From Diospyros lotus (taxonomy: Eukaryota; Streptophyta; Magnoliopsida; Ericales; Ebenaceae), in assembly GCF_014633365.1 (NCBI RefSeq), contig NC_068346.1, positions 15,087,030-15,151,029 of the forward strand: DNA of 64,000 nt, written 5' to 3'. Under the pieces are notes generated by a model. That model saw only the letters and a list, made by a program, of their open reading frames with translations, did not search any database and had not been told where the DNA came from. Shown one piece after another: positions 1 to 11,600 of this stretch; positions within the stretch are counted from its first letter, which is position 1, and each line of letters begins with the position of its first letter. Made by a program: the position numbers and the translations under genes.

Positions 1-229
1 AAAAACCCTAATCCAAAATTAGGCATCCTAATCACAAAATTGGTATAAAAAAAATACAAGATCAGTAGTGTTAGAGAGAGAGACCTAATCAGCGATGGAG
101 CTGGAGATAGTGGAAGAGATGGGCTAGAGGTCGTGGCGATGTTAAGGTAGCAAAAGTGATAGAGATGAGACAAGGAGGCTGCGATGGAGATGGAGGCGGC
201 AATGGTGGTGTTAAGGTAGGAGAGGCAAT
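1..229. other. Internal sequence of an outer CACTA-like element (left end outside the window)
   Basis: GA-rich sequence without a convincing reading frame. It resumes at 14769 after the CACTA-1 insertion, where the same style of GATGGAGATG-like sequence continues to a CACTA-type terminus at 15062. I infer that both pieces are the inside of one larger element. No gene is recognised. Confidence 0.4.
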
Positions 230-1949
230 GACCATTACAAGAAATTCAACATTTAGTGACAAAAAATTCTATAGTTAAATGTTAAATTTTTGTCACTAAA
301 TAATTTAGCGACAAATTTAGTGACAAACAGATTCTGTCGCTAAATTTTAGCAACGGTATTTAGCGATGGAATTAGCCACGGAATATTTTTCGTCGTTGAA
401 ATTGGAGCTTATCAGCGACGAAATTCCTTTCCACTACTAATCAGTGATGAAATTCTATCGTCCGTAACTGAATTTAGTACACCCACAAAATCAAAAAACA
501 ACATGGCCTCCCTATAGACGCACCAGCCACGCACGCGTCCCTCTCCCCCCTCATGCGCATGCCATGTGGCCACGCTGGGATATTAATCCTATCAATAATC
601 CCAAGCTCTGCACCGAAATCAAACTGTAACGAACCTAAAATGGGTCAAGGAGTTTTAGTACTTAATATCAGTTAAGGGAATTTTAAATATGGGTCCAAGT
701 ACTTTAATATTTAATGATAAATTCTTTTGATGGCATAGAAATAGTTTTGGATTTTAAAATTTTATTTTATAGTTCATGTGATTGTGAAAATTAAGCCTGG
801 TGGGCTTGGAATATATGTATATGGGATACATGTGATTTGGGCTTAGGCCCATGGTGAGAAATAATTTGGAAATAATGGGCTTGATGGTGTAATAAGAAAA
901 TAGGGAAAAGAAAATAAATTAAAATAGCATTTGTCAATCAAGCCCCTGGATATTTTTGTTTGTAATATGAAAAGTAGGGCATTTTGGTAAATTCTGGAGC
1001 TGGCGTCCAGATCTGTACGCACTCCTTTTTTCGAATAGCCTCTATGCCCAAATCTCCTATTTCAGTGCAATGCATATCCCCTATTTTTGAATGCTATTTC
1101 TCCTTTAGTCCCTCTCCATGTTCTTCTTCTTTTCTCCACCTTCTCCATCCTATTCACTTACTTATGTTCGCTGCTGCTATTTGCTTCCTGTGCGCCAGTG
1201 GAACTTCTCTCTGATTTTTACATTCTGAAAAGGCAAGTTCTTCTCGTACTTCTACTTATTTTCAGTGCAAGCTCTCGTATATATATATTGTATTTCATTG
1301 CAAGCTTCCTTGATTTTTACTTTCTTCTTTAACTTTCTACTGCAAGTTCTTTTATATATCTTCTTCTGCTAATACGATTGATGTGTACGTGTTAGCTCGC
1401 TATGTTCAACCTTTTATTTTCGTATCTCTTTGTGGGTCTCCTTGCGGTCTCGAAATGGGGTTTGTTTTCACCCCAAGTTTTCTTCGTGAATGGAATTTTA
1501 TATAGCTAGGTGAGGATGAGAACCTCCGCTCGTTATGCATCCAAAGAAGCAATGTTAAATGTATATATATATATATCTATGTGTGTGTGTGTATCATATC
1601 CGAATGAACTCGCTACTCCAAATGCCTCTTATATATATGTGTTGTGTCTGAATATAAATGCTAAGTCACCATTCGCATGAATTCCTTAGGGTATTTGGAG
1701 GTCTCACACAAATAGCAAAAGCTCAACTAAAAATATATACTGTTCACCTATATATGAGACGCACTTGTAAATACACATATACAAACATGTGTAACGAGTT
1801 GTTACCCCTCACTGATTTGTAAAGCTTATTTGAGCCATGCCCTGCCTAGCCAACGCACCACATATTTATGCTTAAACAATCATTCGAGTGCCCTGATCTG
1901 TTTGGCCAACCCACCTATATATATATATGCACATACAGTTGCATTTCTA

Positions 1950-2345
1950 TTCCAGCGAGCTCTTTCTGAGCTCTTCCCTCCAGTTCTTTCTACGAGCTCA
2001 TATCTATGTGCTCTATTCATAAGCTTAATCGCAAGCTCGTTCCTGCGAGTTCATTTGTCAAGCTCTTAGCCTCGAGCTCTTACTGCACGCCTGACCTCAA
2101 GCTCTTGGCGCGAGTTTGTCCTAACAAGCTTTTGCCTAACCCCTTAACTGCGAGCTCGTTCAACAAACTCTTGTTCACCTCATGAGCTCAAGCTCTCTCT
2201 CCATAAGCTGCGAACTCATGACCTCGAGCTCCTCCCATAAGCCTTGACTGCAAGCTCATCCCAAGCTCTTTTTGTAAGCCTTTGCCAGCGAGCTCGTCCC
2301 AAGCTCTTCCCATAAGCCTTTGAATGCAAGCTCTTTACTCAGACC
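1950..2345. repeat. Degenerate AGCTC/GAGCTC-rich short-repeat stretch inside W1
   Basis: The stretch is saturated with AAGCTC, GAGCTC and GCGAGCTCGT words, spaced irregularly about 12-30 bases apart, often in phrases like CCCATAAGCCTTTG followed by CAAGCTC. No reading frame is preserved through it. The second copy of this LTR family (W2) does not show an equally dense block, so it is either a local expansion or belongs to a separate insertion. Confidence 0.6.
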
Positions 2346-2639
2346 CTATCCATTTACATTCCCTTAATTTAAGTAAATTTTTGCATTTTTTTATTTTATA
2401 TTTTACCTATTATAGGCATTTTTGGACTGCCTTGGGCTATCGTGTGAACTGTTGTGGGCAAAATGATCCAATGATGAGGCCCAACCTCTTCAAGTTCAAT
2501 GGGCCCAAGGCCGAAACTATCTCAGCGAGGTCACATAATCGCTAAAATGCGAGCTCCAATTACGACAGCGAGCGAGCTCTCCATGATGGCTCCAGCTCAT
2601 TGGTCAACTTGATCATCTCGCAAAGAAGACAACAAAGCA

Positions 2640-3010
2640 GAATAATCAGACCTGATGTCTACCTGTCATTATCCCTGGAAAGCCAGTCCCCACATAGTGT
2701 GAAACTTTTACACCTTTTTTTTTGGAGATAATGACATATTGTCCCTCTCGATATGGCCCCACTACTTTGAACCTTGTAAATTGTCAGTATCCCACACTAT
2801 AAATAGATGATCAAAAGCCATTGTATAGATATGATGAAAAACAAATACATACTGTGACTCTGCAGAAATTATTAGAGAACAATCATGGACTATGCATCAT
2901 TCCGGTCGAACCACGTAAAAAATTCTTGCGTATTGCTAGTTGATGAGGTTATTATTTTCTTTTCTTCATATTTATGATTATTAGATCATAACGGGCCGAC
3001 GAATCTCGGT
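2640..3010 (+). other. Possible LTR promoter/terminator fragment within W1
   Basis: A TATA-type box (TATAAATA, 2798-2805) is followed by a stretch containing CGAACCACGTAAA and TTCTTGCGTATTG, an arrangement often seen at the 3' part of plant LTRs. The corresponding part of W2 lacks it, suggesting an extra insertion. I could not define its ends. Confidence 0.3.
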
Positions 3011-3960
3011 TGACAATACCTTTCATTTACTTTAATATATAAATATAAATAAGAAAGTACCCCCTATTTGAATTCAATAAAAATATTAAAAAAATCAAAA
3101 TCTATAACAATAAAAAAATAGAATTTTGGTTTTAGTACAAAATCAATAAATTACGATTTTAGCACCCTCGAAATACATAGCTTCCATTTCTTGAAAATTT
3201 TCATTAAAAATCATTCTTACAACAATGAATGTTAATTATTAAAATACTAGGAGTTAGTTTTTTAGAATGAAGACATTTTCAAAAATATGTTCTAATTGGT
3301 CCTTCGCCTTAGAAAAATTTCAGGTTTATGTTTGACCAGCAATTTTGCGTGGTATGGTCATTCTGATTGCATAGGGACAAATCATGAATTTGAGCTATGA
3401 GCACGAATGCAAGTAAATGCATACTATTATTAGTTAAATGAAATCACAACAATCATATGATGGGAAAAATAGTTATTAAATTTATAATACTCCTCAGCTG
3501 ATGAATCGAGATTTAATATTAAATAGCATCTCTCAAAAATTATTTCTGTGTTATAAATTATATCAAGCATTTATGTGTCATAAATTACATCTTGAATGTG
3601 GTAAACGTTATGAAGTAAGATATGTTGAATTTATCTGATGATGGAAAAATACTCGGTATGGGTAAGTGATGCTGAAAGTATGAATATCGCAGAAACAAGA
3701 ATTTAAATACATGTGGTTGGAAAATGTATACATGATGCATACATGTACATGTTACATATATATATATATATATGTTTTGTGCACATATTATTTTGCACGG
3801 AGGGAGAAAGGATACCCTAGAGCACCTGGCGTGGGACAAGGTAGTCATAGCCTGGCAGGTTGGCTCCATATTTATTTGTGAGTTTTATGAAAATTATACA
3901 TTTTTGCATGCATTGATTATGGCTTGAGAGCCAGGGAGATTGATAATGATAATGAGTTGT
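3011..3960. other. AT-rich W1 sequence, no gene
   Basis: AT-rich LTR-derived sequence. Frames at 3585-4059 on the minus strand are low-complexity and overlap the CACTA-2 boundary; they are not supported as coding. The block at 3795-3860 matches W2 at 56640-56700. Confidence 0.5.
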
Positions 3961-3975
3961 CACTACAAAAAAATT

Positions 3976-4520
3976 AATTTTTAGCGGCGGTTTTTTTGCG
4001 GCGGTTTCTAAAACCGCTGCAAAAAATGAAATTTTGCGGCGGTTTGTAAACCGCCGCAAAATACTATTTTAGCGGCGGTTTTTTTAACATTTCGCGGCGG
4101 TTTTGAAAAACCGTCGCAAAATTCATTAAAACATTCAATTTTGCGGCAGTTTTTAAAAAATCGCCGCTAAATTTAGAAAATAATTAAATAATTAAAAAAT
4201 TAAATTAAATTTAGCAGTGGTTTTTGAGAAACTGCCGCTAAATTCAAAAATAATTAAATAATTTATAATTAAAATTAAATTAATATTTGCGGCGATTTTA
4301 AAAATCGCCGCAAAATTCATAAAAAAATTTAATTTAACGGCGGTTTTTCAAAACCGCCGCTAAATTAAAAAATAATTAAATAATTTAAAATTAAAATTAA
4401 ATTATAAATTCATTAAATAATTTAATTTAACGGCGGTTTTTAAAAATCGCAGCAAAATTCATTAAAAATTTTAATTTAGCAGCGGTTTTTAACTGCCGCT
4501 AAATTTTAAAATAATTAAAT
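3976..4520. repeat. Subterminal inverted-motif array of CACTA-2 (left)
   Basis: At least eight short palindromic cassettes of the form GCGGCGGTTTT-spacer-AAAACCGCCGC, separated by AT-rich TTAAATAATT-type spacers. In En/Spm-type elements such subterminal motifs bind the element's DNA-binding transposase. A matching array occupies 7060-7440. Confidence 0.75.
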
Positions 4521-4614
4521 AATTCAAAATTAAAATTAAATTGAATTAAATTAATAAAAAGAAATATAAAATCTTAAAAAGAAATTAAAAATTTAATTTA
4601 AATTAATTACAAAA

Positions 4615-5590
4615 TCTTTATATATATAAAAGTAGGATAGTCTTGAAAAAAGAAATTTCCTCCTAAAACTTGCATTAATTAATGATTTGCAATTAATACT
4701 TATTGTATTAATAATTTACATTTTGAAATTTGCATTAATAATTTAAAATTTTCAATTGCTTTGAAGTAATAAGTAGTAATAAAATTTTCTCTCAAAACTT
4801 GCATTAATGATTTGCATTTAGTACTTATTGCATTAATAATTTATATTTTGTAATTTGCATCTTTATATATATAAAAGTAAGATAGTCTTGAAAAAAGAAA
4901 TTTTCTCCTAAAACTTGCATTAATTATTGATTTCCAATTAATACTTATTATATTAATAATTTACATTTTGTAATTTGCATTAATAATTTAAAATTTTCAA
5001 TTGCTTTCAAGTAATAAGTAGTAATAAAATTTTCTCCCAAAACTTGCATTAATGATTTGCATTTAGTACTTATTGCATTAATAATTTATATTTTGTAATT
5101 TGCATCTTTACATATATAAAAGTAGGATAGTCTTGAAAAAAGAAATTTACTCCTAAAACTTGCATTAATTAATGATTTGCAATTAATACTTATTGTATTA
5201 ATAATTTACATTTTGTAATTTGCATTAATAATTTAAAATTTTCAATTGATTTGAAATAATAAGTAGTAATAAAATTTTCTCTCAAAACTTGCATTAGTGA
5301 TTTACATTTAGTACTTGTTGCATTAATAATTTACATTTTGTAATTTGCATATTTATATATATAAAAGTAGGATAGTCTTGAAAAAAGAAATTTACTCCCA
5401 AAACTTGCATTAATCAATGATTTAAAATTAATACTTATTGTATTAATAATTTATATTTTGTAATTTGCATTAATAATTTAAAATTTTCAATTGCTTTGAA
5501 ATAATAAGTAGTAATAAAATTTTCCCCCAAAATTTGCATTAATGATTTACGTTTACTACTTATCGCATTAATAATTTACATTTTGTAATT
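4615..5590. repeat. 245-bp tandem repeat, four copies, inside CACTA-2
   Basis: The phrase ATAAAAGTAGGATAGTCTTG recurs with its AGTA(G/A)GATAG core starting at 4631, 4876, 5121 and 5366: exactly 245 bp each time. Within each unit a shorter phrase (AACTTGCATTAAT...TTAATACTTATTG) appears twice with variation, so the unit itself is a diverged dimer. A reverse-oriented relative of the unit lies at 46060-46130. No coding potential. Confidence 0.9.
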
Positions 5591-6805
5591 TGCATTAATA
5601 ATTTAAATCTTTCAATTGTTTTGAAATAATATGTACTAATTATTGTAAAATTAATAATAAATTTTAAATATACGAGTTTTTCAATGCTAATTGTTTTGTA
5701 TTAAATTTGCATGAGTTTTATGAGAAAAATTAATAGACAACTTAAACTATTAATTAAGTCATAGAAAATTATTCATTTATTTAAAATATTATTTTTACAT
5801 CTTTATTCTATGTATATTTATATAATATTAAAATATGATAGTCAAATAAAATATTTTGCCAAGTGTCAATCAATGATGAATTTTTTCCCTCAAAAACTTG
5901 CATTAAATCAAAGGTAGTGATTAATTAATTATTAATTACTTTAATAATTATATTATAGTTTTGAAAATGTGATGTCTTAACAAATTCAAAAAAAATTATT
6001 TAAGATTGTCAAATGCTACGGTTTTTCAATGCTATGGTTTTTCAATGCTAATTAATATTTAAGGTATCACATTTTTAAGACTATGGAAGAAATCAAAATT
6101 AATTTTTTTTAAATTTTGTTATTATTGAAAAAACTTATTCTTACTCATATTTAAGAGTTTTAATTTATATTTATAATTATCATATAATTAAAATTAAATA
6201 AAAATCTTAAATATTAAAATTCATTATTTTCATTAAAAAAATTAAATTTAGCTTAAGAAAATAATTAAAAATTAAATTAATAAAATTAAATATAAAATAT
6301 TAAAAATAAATTTAAAATTGCATTTAAATTAATAGAAAAATTAATTAAAAATCTAATTTTAAAAAATCTAATTTAATATTTTTTGATAATTTATTTAATT
6401 TAACTCAATTAATTTATTTTTAATTTATTGTATTATTATTTTAAAAAATAATCAATTAATAAATGTTTTTAATATATATTAAAAAATATAAAATATAATT
6501 CTGAAATTTTAATAAATATAATTCTGAAATTTATTTATAAATAAACTTATTAAATGTTAAAAATCTATTTATAAATATAATTCTAAAATATAATTCTGAA
6601 ATTTAAATAAACTTATTTTAATAAATATAAAATTAGTTGTTACAAACTTATTTTCAGAATTATGAAATTTTAATATAGATTTTTAATAAATTAAAAATCT
6701 ATTTTTAATTTATTCTATTATTCTTTTATATATGTGTTTTTAAAATATATAAAATATAATTTTGCTAAAGTATATAATATATATATGTCCACATATGTCA
6801 AGGAG

Positions 6806-7045
6806 TGTTTCGCAAATCAAGTGGTTTGCGCGCGCGTGTACACAGTAAGCGTTCTGGGTTCGAAACTTGGGGAGGGGGGAAGGTGCTGGGATTTAATTTA
6901 CAGCATCGCCACGTGGCGCGTGCACAAATGGCCACGTGGCATGCAAGGGTTGGGCGAGGGCAGGGCTCGAGGGCGCGGGTTGAGCGGTAGGGCGGGCACG
7001 GGTTGAGCGGCCGGGCGCGTGCTGGGCTGGCCCGCGTAGGTAATT
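6806..7045 (+). other. tRNA-like (SINE-like) motif followed by a GC-rich block
   Basis: Sequence containing AAGTGGTTTGCG and then GGGTTCGAAAC resembles the A- and B-box spacing of a pol III promoter. It is followed by two CCACGTGGC palindromes (6910-6918 and 6930-6940 region) and a very GC-rich stretch, in sharp contrast to the surrounding AT-rich element. A tRNA gene is not supported: no cloverleaf was found. The small frames here (6734-7006) are by-products of GC content. Confidence 0.4.
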
Positions 7046-8606
7046 AAAAAATTAAATTTTTTATTTTAGCGGTAGTTTTGAAACCGCTGCTAAAATTAAA
7101 AAAATAATTTTTTTATTAATTTTTGTGGGGGTTTTGAAACCGCCTCTAAAATTAAAAAGTTAATTTTTTTTATTAATTTTAGCGGCAGTTTTGAAACTGC
7201 CCCTAAAATTAAAAAAATTAATTTTTTTATTAATTTTCACAGCGGTTTTGATACCACCGCTAAAATTAAATATTTTTTAAAAATTTTTAAAAATAAAATT
7301 TAAAAAAAATAAAAAAAAATTTAATTTTAGTGAAGGTTTCAAAACCGTCGCTAAATATTATAGAAACCGCCGCTAAATCACTTATTTAGCGGCGGTTTTT
7401 AAAACCGCCGCAAAATTTAAAATTAGCGACGGTTATTCCGCAGCTAAATGCTAATTTTTTTGTATTGTGTGCACTCTTGCAAGTGTTGATTGATAACTTG
7501 TGAGCCTGCGAGAATTGATAATGACTTTGAAATTTTATGCACATTTGTATAGTGAAACATGGTGACATGATATATTCAGTTGAATTGATAAATTCATGAA
7601 TGATGAATCTTGTGTATATTTGTGGAGTTCTTGATTACTCTTCTTGATGTTATCTGGTTCTTGAATCTTATATATTGTCCATTGTTTCTCAAATTTGCTG
7701 AGTCTTGTGGCTCACTTGATCTTCTTTGCCATTCCAGGAAAATGAAAGACAGTTATTGGAGGTGAGTCTAGTAGGACTGCAAGCCAGGGATAGTGATGTA
7801 CAGAGACACGTCCTAGCTTTAAAGATCCTAGTTAGTGATTTGGTAAGGTTTGTAATAATGAGAATTTATTATGTTATTGGCATTTGGTCCCTTATCATTT
7901 TGTATAGCCATCGAGCTTAGAGTTATGAGATATTGGGAATGTAATTGAACCTTAATTTAATTTCCCCTGCTAGAAATGAAATAAGTTGTTATTTGAGTTC
8001 AGTTTTGTTCTATATCATCTCTATAATAACCTCATTTCGAATATCCTATGCTAAGCAGGAATATTCAGAAGCGGGCTGAAAATTTATTATGTTATTGGCA
8101 TTTGGGCCTCTTATCATTTTGTATGGCCATCAAGCCTAAAGTTATTAGATATTGGGAATATAATTAAACCTTAATTTAATTTTCGCTGCTAGAAATGAAA
8201 TGAATTGTTATTTGAGTTCAGTTTTATTCTATATCAGAATATCCTATGCTAAGCGGGAATATTCAAAACAGACCTTACACGAACCCCCAACCTCTCATAA
8301 CCAAGTAACAAGCACAAGCTAGCTGATCTAGAAGTCTTCTTGCTTATTGATGTGTATAAAATATATTTATAGTATTTTCTTCCAAACTTTCCAGAATTAT
8401 ATTTACACTCCAAATTTTCTTGAACTTATTTAATAAATATTAATATTAGTAGAGGGAAATGAATATTAATTTTAATTTTATTTCGTTACTAATTCAAATA
8501 GAAGTTTATAAATTATTATATTAGTAGTGAAAAATTATGTTCTTATTTTGATTTTAATTCATAATTTCATATTTTATTAATTTTACAACTTAACGACGAA
8601 ATTTCT

Positions 8607-11600
8607 TGTAATAGCTTGTCTCCCGGAGCCCCCATGCACAAAGAGAATCCGTGAGGGGGTCATTATTTGAATGATATCAAACAATAACACAAATTAAAAC
8701 TCACACACAACCCTTATTAAAACCATAACCCTTTTTATCACATAACATTTAATAATCATCCTTACATAACCATTTACAGCATGAGCCCACCTGGGCTTAC
8801 ATAACATACACCTATTCCAAGATCACAAAAAACATTACCCTGACCAAACACAATGATACCCAGGATCTAGTTTCGGGAGAACTCTGCACAGTTATCATGA
8901 CTCGACAATTCAAACCCAATCCCACCAAACGTACCTGGAATGATGGAAAGTAAGAATGAGTCACAAAACTCAGCAAGCTCAAGAAGGAAAGGTATTAGGT
9001 TAACAATACACTCTTCCCCAATATCCTATGCAATTCATGTCAATGCAATAACACACCATGTCATGATCAATACATGCCTTACCTTTAAATGCATAACATA
9101 AAATCAACTGCACATAAAGGGTCCTTGGGGCCCACATAAGACACACATTAGCACCCAAGTCCCGCATACAAACCTGTAGCAGCCCAATATAGGCTACCAT
9201 ATCATCATTCAGTAAGACTCGCCTTTTTCGAACCTTTGTCTGCTTTTCCTAACATTCATAACATGTTTTTTCTTATCATCCATCATACCATCTTATCCGA
9301 CTACGATCATTAGCCACTTTCATGGCATACATTCCATGGTGGGCCACACCAACCGCCATCATAGTCCACTTCCATGACTTACGATCTATAGTAGGCGCTA
9401 CCCATCACCATCATTCATAGCAACTCATCCTCACCGTGTAATGCAATAATTAGAAAATGCAATGGCTTTTACAACATAAACGTGATGATAAGGCCCCCAT
9501 AAACCAAGTATCAAGCCATGTTATGCCCACATAGGAATACACACATGCGAAATGCTCTAAATACACTGGCTCACCTAGGGAACCCAAGTTGGCTCTTAAA
9601 CCAACAGGGTCATTCAAATGCTCACACATCCCATCACACACAAAGCATGTCCCCCCCCTAATGAATGCAACCTAATCCCCATGCATCACACATATCATGC
9701 TATGCACAAAGTCAAAACGGGAATCTGGCAATACCAGCTCTTCTAGCCCATTTAGTGCTTATCATAACAGTTGATGACTGGTGCCCATACATCCAGCCAT
9801 CAACTGCCACAACCCACTGTTGACAATCATTGGCTCTATAATGCCCGAATAAATTCTTGAGGATATAAATGGCATATTATGAAGGGTATAAGTGGAATTT
9901 TTTAAATAACAGGGCTATAGCGAACACTGACACAGATTTAAGTGATCGAATTGACAGGAGGGAGTACCCTGGACCCTAGAAGATTAAGGAAAATGTAATG
10001 GTATTGACAAGTTATACGAGTTATGATTTTAGGCATCAAAAGAAGTTGGATCGGGAACAGTTTTTGGTGAAGCTGTCAATCTGGCTGAAAAACTAAATCA
10101 ACGTAGGGGACATCTAGAAAGTCAATGGAGCATCTTGAGGACCTAGATTTTACATATGAAACAACCCTCAAGTGATTTCGGGTTGAAACGAAGGGATTTA
10201 GGCTTAAATCAATCAACCAGGCCAAAGTATAATTTTCTAAATTTACCTGATGGGGTAAAAAGGATAGTTTTTCAGAAATTTTGAGGGTTAAGCGAAGAGT
10301 ACAAAGATTTTGGGTCTTAATGGTATTGTTGGAAAGATCAGGGGCCTCAAAGAAAGGGGAAAATCAAGATTAAAAGAAACAAGGGGGCAAAGTGTAATAA
10401 ATCAAAAGTTTGGGTGTGAACGTAGCAGCCAATAATGGCCACTGCACTGCCACCGCATGTGGCCGCCATTTCTGGTGATGGGAAGATTGAGGGAGAGCTA
10501 GAGGAGATGGTATACGGCCTGGGGTTGCTTGGGGGCCAAGCCTCACCAGTGATTGGCTGATGAGTGGTCGGATTTTGGCTATAAAAGGAGTGAGGGTTAG
10601 GCCAAAACTTAGCACACAAAGTGGTCACATTTTGGTGTGATTTTGAGAGAGTGATTAAGGGGTTTTTGATCCTTACATCAATGAGAAGAGTTTTGAATCA
10701 TTTGGGAGCGTTTAGAGTGCATTTGGTGGCCGTTTGAAGCTTGGCCGAAAAATGCGAAGCTGTCCGCCTCTGCTGACCTATAACTACCTATTAGGGGGTT
10801 TTTCCAGTGAGCGTTCGATCGGAGATTGGTGCCATCTTGATCGACTAGGCAATGGCTTCAAGGGGGTATGCTCAAATTGGCCATCAGATGAGTCGCCGGT
10901 GACTGGACTTGAGGAAGAAGATGGTGCGTGAGCTACATGAGCCACACTCCACACGCAGAGTGCATGACATAGGGGTATTTCTGAAATTCTATTTGAGGAG
11001 ATAATTATTTTGGAATTATCAAGGTGAAAATTAGGAGAAAAATAGGGAAAATTATGAAAAATTAAGGAAAATGGATTTTGATACTCCTTTAATTAAATAT
11101 GATGTTTAGGGAGTATCGTGGCTTGAGGTTGAGTATAAGTTTGGGTGTTTGTGATTTGGCATATAAACCGAGGTAGTATAAGATGATCGATGCATTTCGA
11201 ATACGTTCGAGGTGAGTAGTTATATCCTAAAACTTGGTTTTGACTTGTGAGTGGTTCTCCCCCAAAACTTGATTTACTAAAAGTATTTCGACCCTAAAAC
11301 TTGGTGTTTGTCCTACCTAAACGTGTTGAGATTTCATGCAAAATGGTTTTGTCCACGCAAACAGTAACTAGTGACTGTTAATTTTATGAGGGAGATTCGT
11401 CCCTAAACATTTTGTACTTGTGCATTGCATTTTATAAAATATTGTTTATATGATGCATTGAATTGTGAAAAGTGAGGCGACTATCTCATGCGTTTTGTGA
11501 TTGTTCATATGGAATGTTAGCTTAAAATGTTCTCTGAATAGTGTAGCCATAATTCTCCAAGGGCATGACGAAATAATAGGGGTATCTTGTGCTGGTGTGC

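Larger units (their letters stand above)
3961..7467. mobile_element. CACTA-2: 3.5-kb non-autonomous CACTA-like element inside W1
   Basis: The left end is CACTACAAAAAAATTA; the right end read inward is CAATACAAAAAAATTA, one substitution apart. The same three bases TGT flank both sides (3958-3960, 7468-7470), fitting the 3-bp target duplication of CACTA transposons. Both ends carry arrays of inverted GCGGCGGTTTT...AAACCGCCGC motifs (3976-4520, 7060-7440). The interior holds a 245-bp tandem repeat, long AT-rich sequence, and a GC-rich tRNA-like block near the right end. No transposase frame exists. The W1 LTR sequence resumes directly after it. Confidence 0.82.
625..8279 (+). mobile_element. W1: long LTR (solo-LTR-like), inserted in CACTA-1 and itself interrupted
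   Basis: It starts TGTAACGAACC and ends ACCTTACA, the TG...CA pattern of LTRs. Five-base flanks CAAAC (620-624) and CGAAC (8280-8284) match at four of five positions. The same family recurs at 54541-57355 (W2): shared blocks include the pyrimidine-rich stretch near 1100-1350, the GATGAGAACCTCCGCTCG-like block near 1515, the GGATACCCTAGAGCACCTGG block at 3810 and the terminal part 7690-8279. The last ~200 bp is present twice (7850-8060 and 8080-8279). No gag or pol is visible, so it looks like a solo LTR enlarged by CACTA-2 (3961-7467) and perhaps another insert near 2640-3000. Short frames such as those at 984-1332 are not supported as genes. Confidence 0.65.

Noticed and set aside
4615..5590. 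CRISPR-like array
   Set aside because: Units are 245 bp, contiguous and lack unique spacers, and the genome is a plant's.
6806..6880. A tRNA gene at the GGGTTCGAAAC motif
   Set aside because: No four-armed cloverleaf or acceptor stem could be folded; only A/B-box-like words remain.
6734..7006. 90-codon frame rich in G and R
   Set aside because: Produced by the GC-rich island in CACTA-2; no homology features.
10347..10931. Several 65-93-codon frames on both strands
   Set aside because: They lie in solo LTR X, are not conserved in its relative Y, and have no domain.
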